Source: Ruminococcus sp. | Lineage (GTDB): Bacteria > Bacillota > Clostridia > Oscillospirales > Ruminococcaceae | Direction of reading: 5' to 3' | Assembly: GCA_019417865.1 (NCBI GenBank) | Contig: DYCW01000307.1 | Coordinates: 1 to 8,123, forward strand | Length of the DNA stretch: 8,123 nucleotides | Shown: one piece after another, positions 1-4,543 of the stretch | Layout of the letters: each line of letters opens with the position of its first letter | Position numbering within the stretch: the first letter of the stretch is position 1 | Position numbers and translations under genes: made by a program | Notes under the pieces: model-generated | The model's input: only the letters and a program-made list of their open reading frames with translations | Databases searched by the model: none | Told to the model about the DNA's origin: nothing

Positions 1-1
1 T

Positions 2-454
2 GCAGATGCCGTTGCCGCAGAACTTGGCATTGATGAAGTGCATGCACAACTGCTGCCGCAAGACAAGGTACAGTGTCTGGAAACATTACTGCATACACAG
101 AAAAACGGTGCACTCCTTGCCTATGTCGGCGATGGCATTAACGATGCCCCCGTACTAACCAGAGCAGATGTCGGCATTGCCATGGGTGCCATGGGCAGCG
201 ATGCTGCGATTGAAGCTGCCGATGTGGTTCTAATGGATGACAATCTGGATAAGTTGCCAACTGCCATCCGGATTGCACGAAAAACAAAGTACATTGTCAT
301 AGAAAATATTGTATTCGCACTTGGCGTCAAAGCCGTTGTGCTGATTCTGGGTGCGTTAGGAATTGCCAACATGTGGGCTGCCGTTTTCGCTGATGTCGGC
401 GTTGCAATGATTGCCATCTGTAATGCCATCCGAACCTTACGAATCAAAAAATAA
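2..454 (+). CDS. Heavy-metal (Zn/Cd/Pb-type) P1B ATPase, C-terminal fragment
   Basis: This is the last 150 or so residues of a membrane ATPase that exports divalent soft metals; the 5' end lies outside the window and the frame is open from base 2. The hinge motif GDGINDAP of the P domain is at 128-151, followed by the typical run of conserved Gly, Ala and Asp residues (RADVGIAMG, then GSDAAIEAADVVLM). Two membrane helices follow. The penultimate one carries a Lys (329-331) and the last an Asp in FADVG (392-394). In the ZntA/CadA family, Lys and Asp at these places belong to the metal site, which argues for Zn/Cd/Pb rather than Cu specificity. The protein ends with the usual short basic tail (NAIRTLRIKK). 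The CPx motif and phosphorylation site are not visible, so the substrate is inferred. A terminator follows 15 bases after the stop. Confidence 0.93.
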   Translation, partial: ADAVAAELGIDEVHAQLLPQDKVQCLETLLHTQKNGALLAYVGDGINDAPVLTRADVGIAMGAMGSDAAIEAADVVLMDDNLDKLPTAIRIARKTKYIVIENIVFALGVKAVVLILGALGIANMWAAVFADVGVAMIAICNAIRTLRIKK

Positions 455-469
455 TGCAAATAAAACAAA

Positions 470-497
470 AAGCCGTCTCTTTCTTTGGAGACGGCTT
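470..497. terminator. Bidirectional intrinsic terminator
   Basis: A 9-bp perfect stem, AGCCGTCTC (471-479) with GAGACGGCT (488-496), extended by an A-T pair, closes an 8-nt loop. The + strand tail is TGTTTA. The - strand tail, read from 469 downward, is TTTTGTTTTATTT, the better U tract. The hairpin lies between convergent genes (the ATPase on + and the XRE regulator on -) and can end both transcripts. Confidence 0.85.
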
Positions 498-521
498 GTT
501 TATGATAGGAAACCAGACTGC

Positions 522-752
522 TTATTTTCCCTGTCGTTCCGGATACGGTGTTTTTACATCCGTGCGTTCCATAAGATAGTCCACACTGGTGTGAAAAATA
601 TCTGCAATCTTACCCAATATTTCTGGGGTCGGCATCCGCACACCGGTTTCATAGCTGGAATAAGTTCTACGATTAATAAATAATAAGTCTGCCATCTTTT
701 GCTGCGTGAAATCTGCATCTTCCCGTAAATTGCGAATCCGTTGATAAGTCAT
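522..752 (-). CDS. Small XRE-family HTH transcriptional regulator
   Basis: This 76-residue protein is essentially a single Cro/C1-type helix-turn-helix domain. The N-terminal helix (RIRNLREDADF) leads into the HTH at about residues 15-38 (TQQKMADLLFINRRTYSSYETG region), with the usual Q and the SSYE/G recognition pattern. It continues with PTPEILGKIADIFHTSVDYLME, the fourth and fifth helices of HTH_3 proteins. No sensor or enzymatic domain is present, so it is a minimal DNA-binding regulator, probably a dimer. The start at 752 is preceded by AAAGGAGGG at good spacing. It is transcribed divergently from the small protein gene at 857. A 7-base inverted repeat inside that gene's promoter (811-827) is a candidate binding site. 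The target is inferred from position only. Confidence 0.9.
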   Translation of the reverse strand: MTYQRIRNLREDADFTQQKMADLLFINRRTYSSYETGVRMPTPEILGKIADIFHTSVDYLMERTDVKTPYPERQGK

Positions 753-802
753 AGATTTCCCTCCTTTTTCTCTTTTATTCTATCATTCTACATTTTCCCC
801 CA

Positions 803-831
803 TTGACATTTGGCACATATTGTGGCATAAT
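803..831 (+). promoter_or_regulatory. Sigma-A promoter with embedded inverted repeat (candidate operator)
   Basis: The -35 box TTGACA (803-808) and -10 box CATAAT (826-831) are separated by exactly 17 bp, placing transcription start near 838, only about 20 nt before the ATG at 857. The spacer holds TGGCACA-TAT-TGTGGCA (811-827), an inverted repeat symmetric at six of seven positions per arm. A protein bound there would block RNA polymerase. The divergent XRE regulator is the obvious candidate, but that link is inference. Confidence 0.7.
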
Positions 832-856
832 GAGAGCAGATAGGAGGTGATTCTAC

Positions 857-1048
857 ATGGAACTGTATCAAAAACCTTATTTCACTTTATTTTCCCAAAT
901 CTGCAATACCATTGAATCGCTGGAAGCGATCTTGCAAACCAATTCCCTACCAGAATCCGTGCAAAATACCTTGCAGGAACAAATCTGGAATTTGAAAAAG
1001 GTGCAACGACAAACAGAGGAGTATTTAATTTCCAATCCGCTTTTTTAA
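857..1048 (+). CDS. Small uncharacterised protein (63 aa)
   Basis: I do not recognise a named family. The reading frame is supported by a strong AGGAGGTGA ribosome binding site about 8 nt before the ATG, a near-consensus promoter at 803-831 and a protein-like composition. The 63 residues have no signal peptide or membrane segment. They appear to form two amphipathic helices, about residues 8-28 (FTLFSQICNTIESLEAIL) and 33-56 (ending QRQTEEYLIS), separated by a short polar turn containing Pro. The pattern, an aromatic N-terminus followed by a 'TIESLEAIL' type helix and a Gln/Glu-rich second helix, resembles small soluble proteins often seen in gut Clostridia, but I cannot assign function. Its position opposite an XRE regulator suggests regulated expression. 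No terminator separates it from the rplJ promoter 17 nt downstream. Confidence 0.78.
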   Translation: MELYQKPYFTLFSQICNTIESLEAILQTNSLPESVQNTLQEQIWNLKKVQRQTEEYLISNPLF

Positions 1049-1065
1049 TTTTTTCAAAAAAATGC

Positions 1066-1094
1066 TTGACAAACGAAAAAAAATGTGGTATAGT
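1066..1094 (+). promoter_or_regulatory. Strong sigma-A promoter of the rplJ-rplL operon
   Basis: Consensus TTGACA (1066-1071), a 17-bp spacer and TATAGT (1089-1094) with an extended -10 TG at 1086-1087. Transcription should start near 1100-1102, directly at the first hairpin of the L10 leader. Its quality fits a highly expressed ribosomal protein operon. Confidence 0.9.
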
Positions 1095-1100
1095 ATAAAG

Positions 1101-1227
1101 CGTTGTGTTACACAACGTGAATATCGTATTCTAAAGACAGCTGGTGGCATCTGCCGTAAGTCCAGCCGAGGAATTGCTCTATCAAGAATGATACTGCCGC
1201 ATTCCCTGTCGAATGGCGGCTTTTTTT
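1101..1227 (+). ncRNA. Ribosomal protein L10 leader (autoregulatory mRNA element)
   Basis: The 5' untranslated region of rplJ contains the recognisable core of the Firmicutes L10 leader: AAAGACAGCTGGTG (1133-1146) and AGTCCAGCCGAGG (1159-1171), in which GCTGG (1140-1144) pairs with CCAGC (1162-1166) and the flanking purines form the kink-turn-like site bound by L10 or the L10-L12 complex. It opens with a perfect 7-bp hairpin (CGTTGTG/CACAACG, 1101-1117) and closes with an intrinsic terminator (1196-1227). In the known mechanism, excess L10(L12)4 binds the leader and favours termination. Here CATTC (1200-1204) can pair with GAATG upstream (1186-1190) or downstream (1211-1215), which supports a switch between two folds. 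The family assignment is from motif recognition; the detailed switch is inference. Confidence 0.85.
1196..1227 (+). terminator. Attenuator terminator in the L10 leader
   Basis: GCCGCATTC (1196-1204) pairs with GAATGGCGGC (1211-1220), with one bulged G and a 6-nt loop, followed by seven T residues (1221-1227). It stands 54 nt before the rplJ ATG, so it must be read through for the operon to be expressed. It fits transcription attenuation by the L10 complex. Confidence 0.87.
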
Positions 1228-1281
1228 GATTGTGACAGCATTTCTTTGATACGATAACAATAGTATCGGAGGTGAATTCAC

Positions 1282-1797
1282 ATGGCAAGTGAAAAGATTC
1301 TGGAAAGCAAAAAGGCAAAGGTGGCTGCTCTGACCGAAAAGCTGCAGAACAGCGTTTCTTTCGTACTGGTTGACTACAAGGGTATTACCGTGGAAGAAGA
1401 CACCAAGCTGAGAAAGGAACTGCGGGAAGCAAACGTTTCTTACACCGTTGAAAAGAACTCCATGCTCCGTTTTGCATTCAAGGAAATGGGCATTGCAGAT
1501 GCATTTGAAGATGTTCTGCACGGCACCACTGCAGTTGCTGTTTCTAACGATGATCAGACTGCTCCAGCTCGTATTCTGGGTAAGTTCGCTGAAACCAAGC
1601 CGGAAACCTTCAACCTGAAGGCTGGTTACGTAGAAGGCACTGCTTACGATACCGCTGGTGTTCTGGCACTGTCCAAGATCCCATCCAAGGATGTCCTGCT
1701 GGCACAGCTCGTTGGCTCTCTCCAGGGACCGCTGCGGAAACTGGCTGCTACTTTGCAGGCTCTGGCAGACAAGAAGAACGAAGAAGAAGCTGCATAA
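1282..1797 (+). CDS. rplJ: 50S ribosomal protein L10 (uL10)
   Basis: The 171-residue protein forms the base of the ribosomal stalk. Its N-terminal domain binds 23S rRNA with L11, and its C-terminal helix carries L7/L12 dimers. The characteristic start 'K...V..L.EKLQNSVSFVLVDYKGITVEE' and the middle block VEKNSMLRFAF identify the family. The C-terminal part (SLQGPLRKLAATLQALADKK) is the long helix that docks L12, followed by a short acidic tail. Length is normal for bacterial L10 (about 165-175). The start is fixed by CGGAGGTGA 7-14 nt upstream. It is co-transcribed with rplL after an 80-nt gap that contains a hairpin, and is controlled by the leader at 1101-1227. The usual upstream partners rplK and rplA are absent here. 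Confidence 0.98.
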   Translation: MASEKILESKKAKVAALTEKLQNSVSFVLVDYKGITVEEDTKLRKELREANVSYTVEKNSMLRFAFKEMGIADAFEDVLHGTTAVAVSNDDQTAPARILGKFAETKPETFNLKAGYVEGTAYDTAGVLALSKIPSKDVLLAQLVGSLQGPLRKLAATLQALADKKNEEEAA

Positions 1798-1814
1798 GGC
1801 AGCCATTCGTCCAA

Positions 1815-1846
1815 TGTCCGGCTGTCGCATAACAGCATAACGGACA
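1815..1846 (+). other. Hairpin in the rplJ-rplL intergenic gap
   Basis: TGTCCG (1815-1820) pairs with CGGACA (1841-1846), and stacked inside it GCTGT (1821-1825) pairs with ACAGC (1832-1836) around a 6-nt loop. Four unpaired bases (1837-1840) form a bulge on the 3' side. There is no T tract, so it is not a standard terminator. It may be an RNA processing or stabilising site that helps make more L12 than L10, since several L12 copies are needed per L10. That role is inference. Confidence 0.6.
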
Positions 1847-1877
1847 ACGCTACAATATTATAAAGGAGATTACTATC

Positions 1878-2252
1878 ATGGCATCTGAAAAGATTTTAAA
1901 TTTCATTGAAGAAATCAAGACCCTGTCTGTTCTGGAACTGTCCGAACTGATTGACGCAATTCAGGAAGAATTCGGTGTAACTGCTGTTATGGCAGCCGCT
2001 CCGGGTGCAGGTGCAGGTGCAGCTGCTGCGGAAGAAGAAAAGACCGAATTTGATGTTGTTCTGGCTTCCTTTGGTGACGCTAAGATGGCTGTTATCAAGG
2101 CTGCTAAGGACGCTCTGGGTCTGGGTCTGAAGGAAGCTAAGGCAGTGGTTGAATCTGCTCCGGCTACCATTAAGGAAGGTATTTCCAAGGCTGATGCAGA
2201 GGCTCTGAAGGCTAAGCTGGAAGAAGCTGGTGCAACCATCGAAATCAAGTAA
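1878..2252 (+). CDS. rplL: 50S ribosomal protein L7/L12 (bL12)
   Basis: The 124-residue stalk protein recruits and stimulates translational GTPases and is present in multiple dimers on L10. The N-terminal dimerisation domain (about residues 1-34, with LSVLELSELIDAIQEEFGV) is followed by an Ala/Gly-rich hinge (about 38-52, APGAGAGAAAAEEE). The C-terminal factor-binding domain contains MAVIKAAKDALGLGLKEAK and ends EEAGATIEIK, all diagnostic. Length is typical. AAAGGAG lies 9 nt before the ATG. The first seven residues, MASEKIL, are identical to those of the L10 gene upstream. In many bacteria rpoB follows; here a strong terminator follows instead. Confidence 0.98.
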   Translation: MASEKILNFIEEIKTLSVLELSELIDAIQEEFGVTAVMAAAPGAGAGAAAAEEEKTEFDVVLASFGDAKMAVIKAAKDALGLGLKEAKAVVESAPATIKEGISKADAEALKAKLEEAGATIEIK

Positions 2253-2279
2253 GATTTTCGATTGTATAAAACCATCTCT

Positions 2280-2316
2280 ATCCTGTGGTTGTTATTTGAC
2301 AGCCACAGGATTTTTT
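2280..2316 (+). terminator. Strong intrinsic terminator of the rplJ-rplL operon
   Basis: A 14-bp stem, including two G-U pairs, is formed by 2280-2293 and 2298-2311 around the 4-nt loop ATTT and followed by TTTTT (2312-2316). It begins 27 nt after the rplL stop. A perfect TTGACA (2296-2301) lies inside the stem by chance or as part of a weak promoter; no good -10 box follows it. Confidence 0.93.
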
Positions 2317-2428
2317 GTATCTGCATGGATTCCTAGTATAAATTCCAAAAGGCAATAGACAGAATGGCATGGAATCTTAAAAAATACCCATTTGCAGCAT
2401 TTATAGATACACGATTTGAAAGCAGAGT

Positions 2429-2458
2429 GGCTCTGCGGGATGTTTGCAGAGCCTTTTT
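2429..2458 (+). terminator. Second + strand intrinsic terminator with competing upstream pairing
   Basis: GGCTCTGC (2429-2436) pairs perfectly with GCAGAGCC (2446-2453) around a 9-nt loop, followed by TTTTT (2454-2458). GCAGAG also occurs just upstream (2422-2427) and could pair with CTCTGC instead, disrupting the terminator. No + strand gene precedes it after rplL. It may be a backup terminator for rplJL, the end of a small RNA, or, on the other strand and with a poor T tract, the end of the bofA transcript, whose stop codon overlaps its tail. Confidence 0.75.
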
Positions 2459-2711
2459 ATAGGAGAAAGTGTGATACCGTCATCAGCACAACGCCCGGTA
2501 CACCAAGAATCACCGCTTGCATCAAATTAAACAGACTGACTTCGGGGGAAAACCCAATCCAATGTCCGAAATAATGGAGCAATAACAATGCTGCCACCCC
2601 TGTCAAAGTTCCCCGTAACAGCGAACGGATGACATGTTTACGGTGCAAATAAAAACTGCCCATAAATAAAGCGAGTGCTGCCCAGATTGCCCAAAAAACA
2701 ATACGTTCCAT
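2457..2711 (-). CDS. bofA: Pro-sigma-K processing inhibitor BofA family protein
   Basis: This 84-residue integral membrane protein fits the BofA family in length and pattern. It has an N-terminal hydrophobic segment (about residues 4-21), a short basic stretch (HRKHVIRS), a second hydrophobic segment (about 30-50), and the C-terminal family signature SLFNLMQAVILGVPGVV followed by a hydrophobic end (about 58-84). In Bacillus, BofA sits in the outer forespore membrane and holds the SpoIVFB protease inactive until late sporulation, so that pro-sigma-K is not cut early. Many Clostridia keep a BofA homologue without the full complex, so the exact role here is not certain. GGAGG lies 10 nt before the ATG. 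The gene starts 18 nt after the stop of the 107-residue protein and is very likely co-transcribed with it. Confidence 0.88.
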   Translation of the reverse strand: MERIVFWAIWAALALFMGSFYLHRKHVIRSLLRGTLTGVAALLLLHYFGHWIGFSPEVSLFNLMQAVILGVPGVVLMTVSHFLL

Positions 2712-2729
2712 CCTGTTTCTTCCTCCGTC

Positions 2730-3053
2730 TTATGTCAATAAATAGGCCAATGCCATCATCAGTTTTTTATCTCCACCCTCTTTGTAAAGCATAACCAGCA
2801 GCACCAAAATCAAAATCTGGTCTTTATCCAGCTTTTCCAGCAGTTCGGTCGGATTCCAATTGCCGAAAATGCCAGTTTGTGACGGTTTCGACGGCGGTGG
2901 TTTCGAGGCTGCTGCTTCTTCCCGCAGCGGTAAAAAATCATAACTGAACGGTTGCACTTTCTGCGGTGGTATGGCACGGTGGTACATCTCTCGGGAACGG
3001 CGAATGGCATCCTGTCGCATGGCATCGCCGTCTCTTCTGGTATATTGCGGCAC
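2730..3053 (-). CDS. Uncharacterised 107-aa protein with hydrophobic C-terminal tail
   Basis: I do not recognise a named family. The start is a GTG at 3053, the first possible start after an in-frame stop, with AAAAAGGAGGC 9 nt upstream. Residues 1-30 are basic and polar (RRDGDAMRQDAIRRSREMYHR). Residues 30-60 are Pro-rich and probably disordered (KPPPSKPSQT). Residues about 66-107 form a separate block, PTELLEKLDKDQ, then ILILVLLVMLYKEGGD, then KKLMMALAYLLT: two short hydrophobic helices around an acidic/Gly turn. Similar tails, an Asp-rich lead-in with LLxLxLLLLxxE and a second Leu-rich helix, recur in small clostridial proteins. The tail may be membrane-associated or an oligomerisation hairpin. 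It lies directly upstream of bofA in the same direction, suggesting a sporulation link, which is inference. Confidence 0.82.
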   Translation of the reverse strand: MPQYTRRDGDAMRQDAIRRSREMYHRAIPPQKVQPFSYDFLPLREEAAASKPPPSKPSQTGIFGNWNPTELLEKLDKDQILILVLLVMLYKEGGDKKLMMALAYLLT

Positions 3054-3119
3054 GCCGGTTCGCCTCCTTTTTGATACGCTTCAACCTGCATACCTTGCTT
3101 CTCCTGAAAGCAGTATGGC

Positions 3120-3149
3120 AATGTATTACACTGCTCGAAAATGATATAT
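3120..3149 (-). promoter_or_regulatory. Possible sigma-E-like promoter before the 107-aa protein and bofA
   Basis: Read on the - strand, CATATAT (from 3150) lies upstream of AATACATT (3127-3120), which matches the sigma-E -10 consensus CATACAnT at all but its first position. The central ATA is 17 nt before the -10 box against the usual 16. It lies about 70 nt upstream of the GTG start, in the 156-nt gap after the 121-residue gene. BofA is sigma-E controlled in Bacillus. The match is imperfect and based on eye only. Confidence 0.28.
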
Positions 3150-3209
3150 GCAAAAACCGCTTATTTATCCCCTGTTATCTAATAGATCATCCCTTTCAGA
3201 AACCACATA

Positions 3210-3575
3210 TTATAACAAATCCTTCAGCATACCGCTCTCTTTCAAAAGTGTCCACATCGAAAGCAGTTTTAGCAGCTTCACTGCCTTTTCCACTTTCTTC
3301 TGCCGCTCTGCCCGTAAATGCGGTTTCAATGCCAGCAACAGTGCCGCATCAGGATCCTCCCCGGCTGACCCCATCAGCTGGGATACCTTCATCAATGCAC
3401 CAAAATCAAAACCGCTGCTGCTCTCCTCTGCTGATTCCGCTGTATCTGCCGGCGGCGTTTCCCCCGCTTCCTTTTCTCCTGTGTCCGGCTGTAACATTTG
3501 TGCCAGTTCTTGCAATTGCTGCATACTCTCCGGGTCAGACAGCAGCGACTGCATTTTTTCCATCATACCATCCAT
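3210..3575 (-). CDS. Uncharacterised 121-aa helical protein
   Basis: No named family is recognised. The protein begins with a Met/Gln/Leu-rich helical region (residues 1-29) carrying MQSLLSDPESMQQL (8-21). A Glu/Ala/Ser/Pro-rich, probably disordered linker follows (about 30-56). The C-terminal half is helical: FDFGALMKVSQLMGS, then ALLLALKPHLRAERQKKVEKAVKLL and LLSMWTLLKESGMLKDLL (about 77-121), an amphipathic, basic region with a hydrophobic end. There is no signal peptide and no clear full membrane span. It starts 4 nt after the stop of the upstream gene and has no strong ribosome binding site of its own, so translational coupling is likely. The motif at 8-21 recurs in that upstream partner, suggesting related domains or a shared binding partner. 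ATG codons at residues 4 and 5 are alternative starts. Confidence 0.82.
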   Translation of the reverse strand: MDGMMEKMQSLLSDPESMQQLQELAQMLQPDTGEKEAGETPPADTAESAEESSSGFDFGALMKVSQLMGSAGEDPDAALLLALKPHLRAERQKKVEKAVKLLKLLSMWTLLKESGMLKDLL

Positions 3576-3579
3576 GTAA

Positions 3580-3822
3580 TTACTGCTTTCCCATCAGCTT
3601 CTCATATAATGCTTTCGCCTGCGGTGCATTCATCAACTGTTCCATTTTCTTCGGATCCTTCAGCAGATTCTGCATTGTGGCAGCTTCCTTTTTTGGCATC
3701 TTTTGCATTGCCTGATCCAGTTTGCCAGACTCCAAATCTGCCCGCAGCTGTTCCGGTGAAACCCCTAACTTTTTTCCAACCATCTGTAATAACCCATCCA
3801 TTTGCGAAGATTGCATTTTCAT
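3580..3822 (-). CDS. Uncharacterised 80-aa Met/Lys-rich helical protein
   Basis: No named family is recognised. Two adjacent ATGs are possible (3825 and 3822). AAAGGAG ends 3 nt before the first and 6 nt before the second, so the second is preferred. The protein is small, soluble and rich in Met, Gln, Lys and Leu. A first helix (DGLLQMVGKKLG) is followed by SPEQLRADLESGKLDQAMQKM. The C-terminal half contains MQNLLKDPKKMEQL (50-63), then MNAPQAKALYEKLMGKQ. The block shares 9 of 14 positions with residues 8-21 of the next protein, and the 'DP..M..L' layout loosely recalls STI1-like helical repeats, though this is only a resemblance. It is the first gene of the - strand cluster leading towards bofA. 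Confidence 0.82.
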   Translation of the reverse strand: MKMQSSQMDGLLQMVGKKLGVSPEQLRADLESGKLDQAMQKMPKKEAATMQNLLKDPKKMEQLMNAPQAKALYEKLMGKQ

Positions 3823-3846
3823 CATAAACTCCTTTCAAAAAACAGG

Positions 3847-3875
3847 TTGTAATTACGGTACATTTATGTTATAAT
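3847..3875 (+). promoter_or_regulatory. Sigma-A promoter for the phosphoesterase gene
   Basis: TTGTAA (3847-3852), a 17-bp spacer and a perfect TATAAT (3870-3875), with TG at 3867-3868 as an extended -10. Transcription should start near 3882, giving a leader of about 100 nt before the ATG at 3980. No riboswitch-like fold was recognised in that leader. It may also drive the YfhO and Nudix genes. Confidence 0.8.
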
Positions 3876-3979
3876 AAAAAGAGATGTCGTTTTACCATGA
3901 CAGAACGTCAAATGCTGCCATGCTCTATTTTATCCATTTGTAAATTTATGAAAAAAATCAAACAGAAAGGACCACCATC

Positions 3980-4468
3980 ATGCGAATTATTGTACTATCA
4001 GATACCCACGGAAACTACCGAATACTGGAAATCATTCTACTCCGCCATGCAGATGCAGATGCCTGTATTCACCTGGGTGACGGAGAAAGAGAAGTGCACC
4101 TATTTCTCTCCAATCACCCGGAATGGCAGCAAAAATTCTTTGCAGTCAAGGGAAACTGCGACTTTAACAACGAAATGCCATTGTCCCTGACATTGCACCT
4201 CATTCCCAATCACCGAATTTTTGCTGCACACGGCAACCGTCATGCAATCAACTATACCCCTGATATTCTCCTGCAAGAGGCAAAGGCACAAAATTGTGAT
4301 ATTGTCCTATATGGGCACACCCATGTCCGCTGCAACCAATATCTCCCGGACGGCACTTATCTGCTGAATCCTGGCAGTGCTGCAAGCCCTAGAGACGGTA
4401 TGCCACCATCCTATGCTTATATTGATTATGAAAAGGGCGGCATTTTTATCACACATGTTTCCCTGTAA
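3980..4468 (+). CDS. YfcE/MJ0936-family metallophosphoesterase
   Basis: This 162-residue enzyme belongs to the small calcineurin-like phosphoesterases that hydrolyse phosphodiesters with two metal ions, usually Mn. All metal-binding blocks are present: DTHGN (Asp8, His10), LGDGE (Asp34), GNCD (Asn59), AAHGN (His84) and YGHTH (His113, His115), with the common late block LLNPGSAASPRDG (128-140). There is no signal peptide, so the protein is cytosolic. Length is normal for the YfcE/YsnB group (about 155-185). The start is supported by AAAGGA 8 nt upstream and by the N-terminal strand MRIIVLSDTHG, where the family starts. The physiological substrate of the family is not firmly known. It has its own promoter, and the YfhO gene follows after 75 nt. 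Confidence 0.95.
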   Translation: MRIIVLSDTHGNYRILEIILLRHADADACIHLGDGEREVHLFLSNHPEWQQKFFAVKGNCDFNNEMPLSLTLHLIPNHRIFAAHGNRHAINYTPDILLQEAKAQNCDIVLYGHTHVRCNQYLPDGTYLLNPGSAASPRDGMPPSYAYIDYEKGGIFITHVSL

Positions 4469-4543
4469 GCCGATTTCCTATCTTTATTCTATGCAGAAAC
4501 GAAAAAAAAGTTTCCTGTATTTCTAACATCTCGGAGGTTTCTC

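Noticed and set aside
1108..1830. 240-codon open frame on the - strand
   Set aside because: It lies wholly opposite rplJ and its leader and has no independent ribosome binding site or family features. It is a mirror frame of a highly expressed, codon-biased gene.
2364..2462. 32-codon open frame on the + strand
   Set aside because: It has no ribosome binding site and runs through the terminator hairpin and its T tract.
2810..3121. - strand frame of up to 103 codons, with an AGGAG 9 nt before an internal ATG
   Set aside because: It overlaps the 107-aa gene in another frame. Its product is Cys/Arg-rich without structure, whereas the 107-aa frame has a coherent hydrophobic tail and its own AAAGGAGG. 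A short upstream peptide cannot be fully excluded.
2966..3715. 249-codon open frame on the + strand
   Set aside because: It runs opposite three - strand genes that have better start signals and protein-like composition. Its translation is rich in Pro, Ser, Cys and Phe, as is usual for antisense frames.
3897..4190. 97-codon frame overlapping the phosphoesterase start
   Set aside because: Its ATG has no ribosome binding site and the frame overlaps an unmistakable metallophosphoesterase gene.
4494..4517. Hairpin CAGAAAC/GTTTCCTG before the YfhO gene as a terminator
   Set aside because: The stem is short, AT-rich and interrupted, the loop is a run of A, and no T tract follows. Co-transcription with the phosphoesterase gene is more likely.
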